This document shows positions 1 through 11,400 of a stretch of 64,000 nt of DNA, one piece after another. The first letter of the stretch is position 1. Every line of letters begins with the position of its first letter. This stretch comes from Cephalotus follicularis. Its lineage: Eukaryota > Streptophyta > Magnoliopsida > Oxalidales > Cephalotaceae. The stretch covers positions 685,408-749,407 of the forward strand of contig BDDD01000269.1 in assembly GCA_001972305.1 (NCBI GenBank), given 5' to 3'. Made by a program: the position numbers and the translations under genes. The notes under the pieces are model-generated. The model did no database searches. It was not told the origin of the DNA and saw only the letters and a program-made list of their open reading frames with translations.

Positions 1-587
1 AATATACCCTGCTCAGAGGACTATCAATTTTAATACATTCTTACATTCATTCATCCGGCACAATATAACACAGTATACGATATTCACAGTAAAATATGAG
101 CACTGAGTAGGTGATAGAAACCTACTTGGACATCCTCTGGAGTCTGATCATGCCTTCATTTGCCTTGCTAATCTGTTTTAAATGCTCGTTTGCCTCCAGA
201 GAGCTCATTTCTCCCATTACTTCTTCTTCCTTTACTTCACTAGCCATTCCTTCCTCATTTCTTATTGTCTCTTACTCTCTTAAAATTATCAGCAACCATC
301 ACTACACCAACTTCCTTCTTTTTATAGCTACTCGTGGAAGGCTCCAGAATTCTCTACACATTTCTACCATTTCATTCTCTAAATTGGGCTGGTGAACTTG
401 CTTGTCGGTCCACTCTCCCTTCATTTCAATTTGGCCAAAGTCTTACTTGCTTCCTTTTATAATAACATAGCCCACTAATAATATATTTTAGGCCCAATAA
501 ATAAATAGCCATTCCTTCATTAATTCCATTCTAGCCCAAAGGAAGTATTGTCAGTCCAATAGCTATTTTAAAATTCCGGGTGTTACA
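1..587 (+). mobile_element. Possible 3' end of an LTR (cut by window edge)
   Basis: The stretch ends at 587 with GGGTGTTACA, a terminus typical of long plant gypsy LTRs, immediately before a second LTR-like segment. No coding domain is visible, and the left end lies outside the window, so no target duplication can be tested. The open frame in 111-395 shows no recognisable domain. This is an inference from the end motif only. Confidence 0.28.
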
Positions 588-1042
588 TGTATACATGCTG
601 CATGGGGTTTCTGCTTAGCCTTGTGGCTAATCTCATCCCTCGAGGTAGGATTGTGTTGTACTTTTATGTGCGGCATAGGTAGGGCAGCAGATGGTAGCGG
701 ACAGAAAGATTGAAGTTTCGGTGCGACCGCATGATCGTTTGGATGTGACAGAGCCATCTTACAGATTGTACCGATGAGACTGAAGACTAGTGTTGTATGG
801 AAATGTATCAGAATGAAATGACTGACATAGTGTTGTAACTGAATAAGTGTTGTATTATAATGACTGGTACTGTACCGTATTGTATCGCATGAATGAATAT
901 TTGTATTGTATCTTCCGCATATGACATGTATTGAAAAGTTTTAAGTTTTTCCGCATTTTTATATTGTTAGTCCCGAACACTGTATTGTATATTGGATTGA
1001 GAGTAATGTCACATGTCCGTTCTGCGGACACGGGGTGTTACA
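588..1042 (+). mobile_element. LTR-like 3' fragment ending GGGGTGTTACA
   Basis: The segment closes at 1042 with CGGGGTGTTACA, close to the end of the solo LTR at 10000-12452 (CGGGGTGTGACA). The upstream TGAAAAGTTTTAA stretch near 930 is also shared with that LTR near 12357. It contains the phrase ACCGTATTGTA, which recurs in the LTR start at 63039. The 5' part is missing, perhaps replaced by the sequence ending at 587. No coding content is seen. Confidence 0.35.
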
Positions 1043-2456
1043 CATAAAGAAACTTTTTTTATTTATTTATATTCGCATTCTTATACAGGATCAATAAAAA
1101 AATATCATTTGAGGAAAAAAAAAGAAGAGAATCTAGATCTATAATCAATAGTAATAAATAAGATGGTTTTTTTTATCACTCTCAATACACATCATATCAT
1201 ACTACATAAAGTATATTAAAAATCAAATTTATATTTTTATATATCTATTTCTTTCTTCTCTTAAGAGTACTCGTTAATCAAACCTTTATAATAATCATTT
1301 TAAAACTAGCCATCAATTACAAGAATACAAGGAGAGTTAATTAGGAGAAGCAAGAAAGAAAACAAGTTGACAACAACATAAGCAAGTAAGACAACAACAA
1401 ATCTAGCTGACATAATTATCAAAAATTCAGTACCCTACGCAAGCATTTTTTTTTTCTTTTACAAGGTGATCACACGTGTTTTTATCACATCACGTAAAAA
1501 ATGAGTGAAAATGATACTTTATATTTCGTATTATCGCTATGATAGTTTGGAAGAAGCACCTAATTATAGTATATCCATTTATAGAGACAACAACTTTATC
1601 CGTCTTTGTAAGAATTCTATTCCAATCCAAAATGGAATAAAATTCTCAATAAAAAACAAGGAATGGGTTCGTCTGCTACCCAATAACTTTTTTTTTACTG
1701 ACATGAAAGTGATCAATAAAAATAAAAGAAAACGAAAATCACCGAAATAGAAAAAAGAAAACAAATCTTCTTTTTGCCTAAATTGCATACTGCCAATAAA
1801 ATGGCAAACATTTGTCAACATTTACCTCAACTGAACCGATGTTATATGTTGAATTGTTTGTCTTTTACGTAATTACGAATTTAAAATCAGCCCGCCCCAT
1901 TAATTACTATCCAATCATTCGATCAATAATGCAGTCACATGTCGCCATATACAGGTTTACCCACATTAATTGTTGCTGTAGCTAGGCACAATTTTTTTCT
2001 TTCTCAAATTTTCTTATTCATTATGGTTACGTTGAAAGGGTTAAATAGGTAATTTGGGTTTGAGCTGAGATATTGTAATTTTAGTCATTGATCGACTTTA
2101 TATATATTATTGTAAACGTTTATGCTCGTGCACGAGTCTGTGTGTATACATGAGCCCCAATGGGGGCTCATGCACCCACTGGATTTGTGAGAATTTTTTT
2201 TTTAATTGCATTCAGTCTCTAATTTTATCATCAATATCCCATTATATTAAACTATTTCTTACTAACTTACTAATACTTTAATTTTCTACAACCATATTAT
2301 GTAATGCTTTTTACATTAATTCTAGAGTTCTATATTAATTACTCTTTGTCCCTACTGAATTGATTACATGGCTCTGCCACTGAGCACAAATACATATTGA
2401 CGGTTTTTTTGTTGAAATTTTAACGTAGAAATGTTGATGAAGTGTTACATGTAAAC
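1043..2456. other. AT-rich intergenic spacer
   Basis: No gene recognised. Short open frames around 1505-1821 on both strands overlap each other and have low-complexity translations. A segment at about 2150-2382 contains a short palindrome (AGCCCCAATGGGGGCT) and ends in CTCTGCCACTG, nearly the same as the right end of the adjacent hAT element. It could be a remnant of a related element, but no target duplication was found. Confidence 0.5.
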
Positions 2457-2464
2457 GTCTAAGG

Positions 2465-5400
2465 CTGAGGCGGACGCAACATATAATTATATATCACTCA
2501 AAGATTAAGTTTAATTGTGGACTATAGGATATTTACCATAATCTTAAATTTCTTAACAAAATGATAAAACTCAATTTGAATATAAAAATAGTCGTCTTTC
2601 AAAGTATATAACTAAACATAGAAATAAACAATTTTTTTTTTTTTACAATCGTCCTTGACGAGTCTTCATATTTTGAAAACGCTTGATGATCTTCTCATTG
2701 TCGATGATATCAAATATGTCCTTTTCAATGTATGTCACCAAGCAATTATTCATCTCCCACGCGATTGCGTAACCGATTTTTCACAATTTTCATCGCAGAA
2801 AAAACTCTTTCAACCGTTGCAATCGCAACCGGTAGAATCAATGCAAATTTCATAAGTTTATACACTAAGGGATAAACAATGTCTTTCTTCTTGTCAACTA
2901 ATTTCTTGGCAAGGTCACCAATCCCTTTCAACTCAAAACAATCATTACAAGAACGCATATCAATAATATAAGTCTCAAGTTGATCATCAAGCACCATTAG
3001 CTCAACTGGGAAAAAACCAGATTCATAAAATTGGGCAAAACGGATCAACTTATGTTTGTCAAAAGCAGAGAACGAATCACTTGGATTTAAGCAAGTCATG
3101 CAAAGAAGCAATTCAGTATTAACCTCATTGAAACGAGTGTTCAATTCTTGAAGCTGCATATCTATCACACTATAAAATAATTCAACTTGATTGTGATGTG
3201 AATTTGCCATTTGTTCAACTCTACGTCGTGGTTGCCCTCGAATTGCAAACATATCATCCATGTCCAAAATAACAATACGGTGCTTGGTACAAAATAAAGA
3301 AACTTCATCTAATAAAGATTCACATCCTGCATCTCTAAACAATTGTAGTCGTTGCTTGGACACTTTAACTAAGGTCACAACATTTACAATGTCTTGATCT
3401 TTTCTCTGTAATGCTTGTGACAACTCATTAGTAATTGCCAATATACTTCTCATAAGATGCAAGGTGAATGCAACATCAAAAGAATGGATTGAAACTAATA
3501 GAACACATGCCTCAGCTTTTTGGTCTAAATTTAAACCATCTTCGACAATAATCTCAAGCACATCACACACAGAGGAAAACAAAACAATCAAATTAATTAG
3601 TGTACCGTAATGCGAACTCCAACGTGTGTCACGGGGTCGTTTCAGACTTATCTCTTGATTCAACCCCCGTCTACTCACAACTTCACCAATCTTTAATGCC
3701 TCGGCAAGTTTAGCAACTTGACTCTCTCGAAGCAAGTCCCGACGCTTGCATGAACCTCCTACAACATTTATCAAACTAGAAATCACATTAAAAAATGAAG
3801 CCACAGAAATGTGATTTTTTGCAATAGCAATAATTGTCAATTGAAGTTGATGTGCAAAACAATGAACATAATAAACAAATTCATTCTCTCTCATAATCAA
3901 ACTTTTAAGACCATTGAATTCTCCTTGAATATTACTTGCGCTGTCATAGCCTTGTCCACGTAATCTTGATATACTCAATCCATGTTTTGAAAATAATGAC
4001 TCAAGATAGTGCAGTCGTGTCACTAACATGAACAATGCCAAGAAATCGTTCAATCACATGACCTTTTTTGTCTACATAACGTAGAGCAGAAGCCATTTGT
4101 TCCTTAATGGAAAAATCACGAGACGCATCAACCAAAATTGCAAAGAATTCATCTCTAAGATCGTTAATGATAGCACCTGTGGTTTCATTTGCAGTTGCAT
4201 TCACAATATCTTTTTGAATCCTAGGTGATACCAATTTAAGATTTTCAGGAGCATTCTTTAAAACAACATTGTTGACATCTTCATTATGGTCAGCTAGAAA
4301 GTGAAGAAGTCCAAGAAAGTTTCCTGGATTTTTTGAGTCTTCAGTTTCATCGTGACCACGAAAAGCCAACCCATGACTTAACAGAAATCTAATGCAATCA
4401 ATAGATGCAGTCAAGCGAATCCTGTATTCATTTCGAACTTGATCTGATTGCCTAGAGAGACCAACTTCAATATGTTGCTTTTGATTCATTAAACTCTGAC
4501 AACTCTGTCGTGCTTGGTTATGAACACTATTTGGTTTGCCAACATGAATTTGAAACCGTTATGGTTTCTTCCAATTACTAAAACCCTCACTGATGAAAGA
4601 GTCACCACCCGCTTTGTCTCCCATCTCAGGTCTAAAAAGGTAACAACACAAACAAAACGCAGCATATCTTGTTATGCTATACTCCAACCAATCGCCATAC
4701 TGACTAAACCAAGTCGAATTAAATCGACGATACCCTTTCCCAAATTTTGATTGTGGAAATTGATGATTACAAGGTTGACAAGGGCCTTTTTGCAAGTAAA
4801 ATCTTTGAATTGCATCTCTATCATTAGGATGATAGCTATTGATTTTAGGCCGTAAAGCTGGATCGGACGGAAGATCTTCAAAGTTAACTTGTACACAGTT
4901 TTGTTCAATGGCTTTTCCTTTATCCTTGGATTTTTTTCTTGGACTGTTGAAGGCGTTTGATCCACTGGTGATTTTCTTTTCAAAAATTTATCCATAACTG
5001 ATAAAAAGTTAAAAAAATAAAATTATAACAAATTTATTACATAATTTTAAATTTTAATAAATCTCAGTCAATAATGATACATAGAGTAGAACAAAAACAT
5101 TAACCATAAATTGATCGATCACCAAAAATATTCATCACATATCACATTTAATTAAAAAACTAATAAAAAACCTAACAAAAGAAATCAATTGCCTAAAAAG
5201 TGTAAAAATAAATTAAACAAAGAAGATGAAGAATAGAATGATTTTTGTTATAGATTAAGAATAGCTCTGAGTTTCTGACCCTTTATTTCAACACCATCAG
5301 TCAATCCTATTTTAAGTACTCTGTCCCTTATAGATACATCAAACACGTTTGTCATACCGCACATGTAATGACAATTGCATATACTGATATACATATCATT

Positions 5401-6112
5401 TATGTGGCAGTTGCATCATAATCTATCTCATTAGGTATTTTCAAGCTCCAAAATTCAGATGAGCACTAACAATACCATTATTTTTATTAAATTAATCAAA
5501 GAATTGACAAATTGAATAATAAATTTGGGGGCTAAATAATTAAATTTTAACAATCTAATAATAAGATAAGGGAAAATCACAATTCACTTTAAAACTAATA
5601 AATTAAAACTAGAATTTACAATTTCATATTTATAAATAAAATAACAAATTTGAGGGTTAGAGTTTGATATGTTACCTTATAAAACTTGTCTCATGAGTGA
5701 AATTAAATGTTACAACACCGATTACAAGCTTTGTTTTCCTAAACCGAAGAAATTGTATATAGTCGGGGACTCGGGGATGGTATCAATTTGCTGTGCGCAT
5801 GACAGAACTCACAGATGCTTTATTCATTTTTATCAATTATATATTCCTATTTGTTTTTACCAAAGACTGTGTGTTTTTATTGTTTTTGCTAAGCTAAAAA
5901 AGCAAGCATGACCCATTAATTAGAAAGTTAGTTAGTTTAACTTAAAAAACTTAAAACTAGTCTGACCCATATCATATAATGTCAGTAGTAAAATTGAGGC
6001 AAAAAATAAAAAAATGTGAGACAAAACATTTGAAAAGGTTAAATACTTATTTTTATTAAAAAATCAAGTGGGGGCAGCTATCCCCACTTGTCATTACTTG
6101 TGTCTGCCACTG
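2465..6112 (-). mobile_element. hAT superfamily DNA transposon, full length
   Basis: The 3,648-bp element is bounded by the perfect 8-bp direct repeat GTCTAAGG (2457-2464 and 6113-6120), the length expected of hAT target duplications. Imperfect terminal inverted repeats are visible: the left end reads CTGAGGCGGACGCAA and the right end, read inward, CAGTGGCAGACACAA. It contains one minus-strand transposase pseudogene plus about 1.1 kb of AT-rich 5' sequence (4996-6112). The exact duplication and matching ends make the boundaries secure. The broken transposase implies it can no longer move by itself. Confidence 0.92.
2643..4995 (-). pseudogene. hAT transposase (TTF-type zinc finger / DUF4371 / hAT dimerisation), disabled
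   Basis: This is the transposase of the surrounding hAT element and would cut and paste it. Reading 4995 to 2643, the N-terminus (MDKFLKRK) is followed by a TTF-type zinc-finger region containing CQPCNHQFP and FCLCC. A DUF4371-like segment (4489-4001) and a long RNase H-like core (4053-2746) follow. The C-terminal hAT dimerisation motif is at about 2860-2760 (VERVFSAMKIVKNRLRNR). The frame is broken repeatedly: a shift near 4900-4920, an in-frame stop near 4558 just after WKKP, a shift near 4045-4055, and another at about 2745 within the dimerisation region. The final tail runs in a different frame to a stop at 2643. The plant family is normally a single exon of roughly 700-800 residues, which fits the span. 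No intron signals explain the breaks. Confidence 0.88.
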
Positions 6113-6254
6113 GTCTAAGGCCTGGAAAATTTTCTCCATATATATCGTATCTCTAGTTATGTGGTATGTATTTGTTGCATCATCACTTTATGGTTTTTTT
6201 GGATTGGTTAAAATTTATGTCACTCTCTCATTGAACTCATTTTCAATAACTTTA

Positions 6255-6346
6255 CTATTNAAAATACAAAAAACCCTTCGATATTTAAACTCGTCAACAC
6301 TTAACCTTCGAATTTTCAAAAATATTAAACACCCCCTTAAGGTTTA
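6255..6346 (+). repeat. Left terminal inverted repeat of the MULE-like element
   Basis: Reverse complement of 12992-13079 with scattered substitutions and small indels. Shared blocks include the AAAATAC/AAAATAT start, TTTAAACTCGT and AAAAATATTAAA. The single N in the window (6260) lies here and blurs the outer boundary. Confidence 0.7.
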
Positions 6347-6429
6347 CTTCTGATTAACACATAACCCATTCCGTTAATAGAAATGTTAATTCATGTCAGA
6401 ATTTATAAAAAAAAACTTCTAAAATTCCC

Positions 6430-6772
6430 TCTAATTACACACATAACACACCATTCTCTTCCAGGCTAGCCTTCCAAGCTTCTGCAATCTCCTTCGCCTC
6501 CACTTTCACCCTAGGCGCCACCAATAGCCTCGACCTGCAGATGATCGAGTCAACCACTACCGGAATCAGGCTCTCTAGAATCAACACACAGGCCCAGCAC
6601 AAATCATTAACTTTACTGCCCCTTTTGTCCATAGGATATGAACCTCCAAAATCGCCTCCAGCACAAACTTCGCCGACCCATACGCTCAGCCAGCGCCAAC
6701 GGAATCGAGCTCCTCAACAAACCTCCAAAATTTAAATGCTTTCATCTTCAAACAGAAGGACTTCAAAGCCGT
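6430..6772 (-). pseudogene. FRIGIDA-like gene fragment, C-terminal part
   Basis: Read on the minus strand, this piece shows phrases of the plant FRIGIDA domain in order. One frame (about 6770-6640) gives FCLKMKAFKFWRFVEE and then YGSAKFVLEAILEV. After a frame change near 6635-6650 a second frame gives WACVLILESLIPVVVDSI and then AKEIAEAWKASLEENG, ending at a stop near 6435. FRIGIDA-like proteins act in the nucleus, FRIGIDA itself in flowering-time control through FLC. This copy lacks the downstream half of the domain, has a frameshift and is separated by an LTR from its upstream part at 9625-9999. It is a captured, non-functional fragment. Identification rests on recalled family motifs, not on a database search. 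Confidence 0.72.
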
Positions 6773-9624
6773 TGTGACATCCGTGTCCTTGTACGGTCGG
6801 TGTCTGTGAGTCTGCGGGGCTTCTGTCTGTCTGTCTGTTAATCTGTTTTTCTGGCTCTCTTGACATATGCATCATGGCATTTATAATTTTTTTACCATTT
6901 CGATTTCATTATGATGGTTTTTCTGCGTAACAACTAAGTTTTCTCTGCTGAAAAATTTAACAATATTTTACTGAAACTACTGCTGATTTCAGAAAATAGG
7001 CCAAGTGGTATGTCCTAAACACCCAATTTTTGTCCGCATTGGTTAAATTCTGGATAAAAGCCTAGTCCGTTTAGAGTTGAATATATATGGGAAATGCCAT
7101 TTTTTGGCTTACTTTTTCCATTTCCCTCTCTCTCCCCGACACTCTCTCTCTCTCTTCTCTCCTGTCTCTTTACGGTTTCTGCCTTCTACCGCCGGCGTCA
7201 GTGCCGATCTGACACCGGCGAAGGTACCGGTCGAACCACAGCGACCTCCAGAGCACGCCGAGCCCCACCACCGCGCCGTTCGCGCGCACGGACCTCTTCT
7301 CTCACCTCCCCTATTTCGCTTCGTTCCAGCGTCTCCGGTGGTCGTCACGGCAAGGCGAGCCCAGATTCGGACTCCTGGCGTTGCGGCTGTTCGAACGGTA
7401 CCAGCCCCGACACATGACGACGTCGGCAATGCCGATCGGCGGCGAAGGACAGTCGCGGTCAACGCGGCCGTTCCGGCCAGATACGGCGGTGCCAGACCCA
7501 ACGCGCCTTAGATCCGTGCTCCTCGACCTCCAGCGCGTCAGATGCAACCTCTGCGGCTGACCGGTGATGCGCGTGGCTGTCACGCTCCGGCCAGCGGTAA
7601 AGCGTGGGTCGATGCGTCGGCGACCCTTCGACGAGAAATTTCTGACAGTTTTCCGACTCCGTTCTCCGCGGTGATGTGATCTATTCCAGTTCCGCTCTGG
7701 GATTCTGACTCCGTGCTCCATTCTGTTAGCTTTCGGTAAATTCTGAACTCTTTTCCGTTAGTTCTATTTTCTGATGTTTTCTGCATTTCTGTATCTGTTT
7801 CTGTTACATATAAACTTGAATTGCTTATATGACTCGAAATTGGATAACTTGGACAACCACTTGGACTGTTTTAAATGATTTCGAAAGAGTGTTTAATAAG
7901 AGGTTTAAAAGATGTTTTAATAATCGAACTTCTGTTCTGTTAACCGGTTTGATCGGTTATGTTTTTCTGACATCTGCACGCATTTCATTGCATAACGCTT
8001 TTCACGTCTTGGTACGTGTGTGAGTCTGATAGTCTGTTATCTGTCTGTTTGTCTGTCTGCTGGTAGGAGATCCTGGTGTTGAGGTCGGCCATGGAGGCTA
8101 CCAGTCGAGGGACTCGCTCGTCTGTACAGTGAGTGGAACGCTTTCTTTAACCTTTTTACTCTGAAGTACTTTTAATGTTTTGAATGTAGCGTTTTCGCTT
8201 ATTTTGTTTTCTGTATCTGAATGAACTTGAGTTTTAGTTCATTTCTGAAATTAGTTTAAGTTTTAATGTCTGAACTTTCTTTCAATGTTTTCAAACGCTC
8301 GCAAGATGATAGTCATAGTATGACGCTATTTTCTGCTATATCTGTATATGATAAGAAAAACGATTTCTGTATCTGTTTAAATATGTTTTGATGGCACTGA
8401 TGAGTTGCCGTATCTGTTTGAATATGTTTAAATCTGTTTGAAATCTGTTCTGAGACGTTGATGATTTCTGTATCTGTCTGAATCTGTTTTAAAGTCAGTT
8501 TTGAATCTGTTTTAAATCTGCTTTGAAGTATCGGTGATTTCTGTGTTTTGAAATAGGTTTAAACATATCTTGATGCTCTGGGATCTCGGTATTGTATTAC
8601 TTATACTTTTGTTGCTCATGAGAGGCACTGTCTACACGGTAGACTTTCTGTTTTGATACTTTGATACGACGGTATCATTGCCCTTCTATTCTGCTGGACG
8701 TTCGGCTCGACGGGACCCAGGCGTCAACCTTACCTAGTAGACCCATTGCATCTTTATATGTTTATTCTGTTTAAACTTTGTTGGATACTATATGTATATC
8801 TGAGATTCTGAGGAATTAAATCTATTTTGAGAAAAGAATCTGACTTTCTGCTAATTCTGTTAACTTTTGTTTTATAATTTGTTTATAAAACAGATTCTGG
8901 ATTTTTATTCTGTTTCAATTATTTTATACTTTTATATCGTTTCTGTATAGACATTTTATTATTGCGAGCAAATACTCTACTGAGTCTTTTTGTTTCATCT
9001 CACTAGTCCTGTGGACTAACCCTCTCATCTTTTTTCTGTTTTTAGTTCTGACAGGTTAGTCTGCTGAGTTCTGTCAGCTGGAGTCAGTCAGTCTGCTGAG
9101 GTGAGACCAAAGGGCATGCTACCAGAGTCAACATATGCATACCATCACTGCATCATCATTTTAAATTTTCTGCATTTCCTATGGTTTTATATAACTGTTT
9201 TAGTTTTGTTTGAAAGGGCGGAGCCCTAGTTTAGCTTTATGTTTTGTTAATATGGTTGAGGCAGAGCCCAACCCATTACTTGTTTTCTGTTTTTAAATTC
9301 TGATCTGCTGAGGGTCGAGCCCATTTTATAAATTGTTTCCTCCTTCGGGAGTGTGAATTTATAAAACTGTGTTTTTCTTTATAGGGGGCATAGTCTGATA
9401 AACGAATACTACATGCCCGATTTTCGTAAAATTTTAAGAGTTAGAATTATTTTCAAGTTTTTCAAGAAACTTTTCTGTTTTCTTTCTGTTTTGAAGAATC
9501 TCTTTGTTTAAAAATGTATTTCTGAATCTCTGATCTGCTGAACCTACGAGGTGAGTCTCTGATGGGAGGCTTGGCCTCGTAGTGGGCGGGACGGATTCCA
9601 GCCGGGCTGGGTCCGGGCGTGTCA
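6773..9624 (+). mobile_element. Large solo LTR (2,852 bp), family A
   Basis: The unit begins TGTGACATCC and ends GGGCGTGTCA. It is flanked by the identical 5-bp repeat GCCGT (6768-6772 and 9625-9629), as expected for LTR-retrotransposon integration. No gag-pol or internal LTR copy is seen, so it is a solo LTR left by recombination. A homologous copy lies in reverse orientation at 46244-48671. Features include a TATA-like stretch near 7080, a CT-rich leader (about 7130-7165), a GC-rich zone (about 7180-7560) and many CTGT-rich stretches. The very long LTR and these ends recall Del/Tekay-type gypsy elements, but the lineage cannot be assigned without internal domains. Confidence 0.88.
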
Positions 9625-9999
9625 GCCGTCGCCATCGGGGTTCAAATCGGGACCGTATTCTTCTTTGAGCAACATTTGGGCAGCTCTCTTGCGCCATTCG
9701 ATTGTTTCAACGGTGATCTAGACCCTACCGTCGATTGTGACCTCTCGCTTCTTCACAAGTCGAACAAGGCCTGGTGTCATGGTCTAGGCCTTGGATTTTG
9801 CCCTTGATGGCCATCGATTTCTTGAGGAGATTCTACTCTATGGTGGTGAAGTGATCGAAGCGCTCCTTCTAGAGGAGGGTGCAACTCGTCATGAGGAAGG
9901 CCTGCCTTTGGAACTCATCGAAGCTCAGCTGTGTCAACTCGTCGCCCAACACACCCACAACCCCTACCCCAACTTCAAGTCAATTGCCACTAAAACAAA
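9625..9999 (-). pseudogene. FRIGIDA-like gene fragment, N-terminal part
   Basis: Read on the minus strand from 9999 downward, this shows LSFDEFQRQ, then SMAIKGKIQ, then KREVTIDGRV followed by an in-frame stop and ITVETIEWRKRAAQMLL. The coiled-coil start and the (E/R)VTIDG phrase precede the FRIGIDA domain in FRIGIDA-like proteins, and the order agrees with the downstream piece at 6430-6772. At least two in-frame stops are present. The piece lies between two solo LTRs: its left edge is the GCCGT duplication and its right edge (9995-9999) the ACAAA duplication. Before those insertions it was continuous with the flanking pieces. Confidence 0.7.
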
Positions 10000-10149
10000 T
10001 GTAATGTCCCAAATTTTCATTTAATGTATTATTGAAATTTTTGTTGTAATTATATGTTGAATTAATGAAGATTATTGATTTCCAGTTTGTAATATTGGAT
10101 CTTAAGTAAAGAGTGTTAAGGAATGTTGTAATGAGTTGAAAATATAAGG

Positions 10150-10440
10150 AAAAGAGGAGCTTAAAGCGTCAACGCCAAGAGATAGTGTCGACGCCAAGAA
10201 GTAAAGCGCCATGCTTAAGGCTCCTTGCCTTAAAGCGTTGGTGCCAAGAGATAGCGTCGACACCCATCGATTGTGAACTAAAGACACATAAGTGATGCGT
10301 CGACTCGTAACTCAGTATTGTGGAGTAACCCGTTAACGCGATACGTGGAGCCTGTTAGCGCTAAGGAAGGATGGTCAACGCGTCGACACGCACCCTGAGT
10401 GTGTGCTCCTAGTGCGTCGACGCATAAACATGACAACAGG
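10150..10440 (+). repeat. Degenerate GTCGACGCC-type repeats inside LTR
   Basis: Repeated phrases such as AAAGCGTCAACGCCAAGAG, GTGTCGACGCCAAGAA and GCGTCGACACC recur at irregular spacing of about 20-60 bp. A second block occurs at 11085-11400. The core TCGA palindrome is kept more often than the flanks. Function is unknown; it may be a tandem array or a set of protein-binding sites in the LTR. Confidence 0.65.
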
Positions 10441-11084
10441 TGAAGCTAAGGCACTGACAGAAGACGCGCTAAGGACAGGTGTAGCCCACTGATCGGGAGC
10501 CTTATCACGCCAGTGATAGCGTGTTAGGCATTGCGCCATTTCCCCAGGCCTGCAATGGTAGAAGAAAGAGAGAAAAACACAACTCTCTATAAAGCATGCC
10601 TCTCTTCTTCTTCAATCTGCACCTGAGAAAAGTGAAAGGCTTGAAATCTTAGACCAAGGTTGGGGTCGAGCTTGTATTGGAGTTACTGTACCGGACTTGG
10701 AAGCTCAAAAGAGCATTACTGGCCTATGATCTTGAAGAGGTGAACTACGATTCCTAACTTGGAATCTGAGGTAGGGATTATATAACTATATATTTTGAGT
10801 TCATTTATAATAAGTGTTCATTGATGAGATGCAGAGAGGAAATAAAAATGGTAGAACGAATCTGTGCATGAATGTGTCTTGCCATTGATGATACTCTGTT
10901 TGGATGAATATGAAATGAGTACTGCATGTGTTGTTCTATTTGGTTTTAAGAATGGGAATGGATTGAGTGTTGCATGTGTTGTTCTACTTAGTTTCAAGAA
11001 TGGAAATTGGTTGAATTGCATGTGTGGTCCTACTTGGTTCCACTGGTGTTGAGACTACGATAGAGAAGACGCCTTCTGGTTTTG

Positions 11085-11400
11085 CATAACCATCGACGCT
11101 TATAGTAAAGCGTTGAGGCCTTGGCCTATTATGAGAGCAAAAGGATGCTTAAAGCATTGACGCCTAAGGTTCCTACCTTAAAGCATCGACGCCAAGAGGT
11201 AAAACGTCGACACTTAATGGTCCTTGCCTTGAAGCGTCAACACCAAAGAGACAAGACGTTGACGCCTAAATCTTCTGCTTTAAAGCGTCAACTCCAAGAG
11301 GCAAAGCACCGACGCTTAAGGGTCCTTACCTTGAAGCGTCGACGCCAAAGAGACAAGACGTTGACGCCTAGAGAGTATGTGTTGACGCCAAAAGGGTCTG
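11085..11400 (+). repeat. Second block of GTCGACGCC-type repeats inside LTR
   Basis: It has the same unit as the block at 10150-10440, with phrases including AAAGCATCGACGCCAAGAG and AAGCGTCGACGCCAAAGAG, here closely spaced. The 99-codon open frame crossing it translates to K/R/L-rich repeats and is judged a by-product of the repeat. Confidence 0.62.

Noticed and set aside
1505-1821. Facing 80-codon open frames on both strands
   Set aside because: Low-complexity translations, no domain, no homologous motif and no splice context.
2150-2382. Possible separate hAT MITE left of the full hAT element
   Set aside because: The right end resembles a hAT terminus, but no matching left end or 8-bp duplication could be found.
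6260-6260. Single undetermined base (N)
   Set aside because: Not biological; it only limits the precision of the MULE-like left end.
7077-7721. Several overlapping open frames on both strands in a GC-rich zone
   Set aside because: They overlap each other, have arginine/proline-rich translations without domains and lie inside a solo LTR. GC-rich sequence has few stops by chance.
10150-11400. CRISPR-like array from regularly repeated GTCGACGCC units
   Set aside because: Units are short, degenerate and irregularly spaced, lie in a plant LTR, and have no cas genes or conserved leader.
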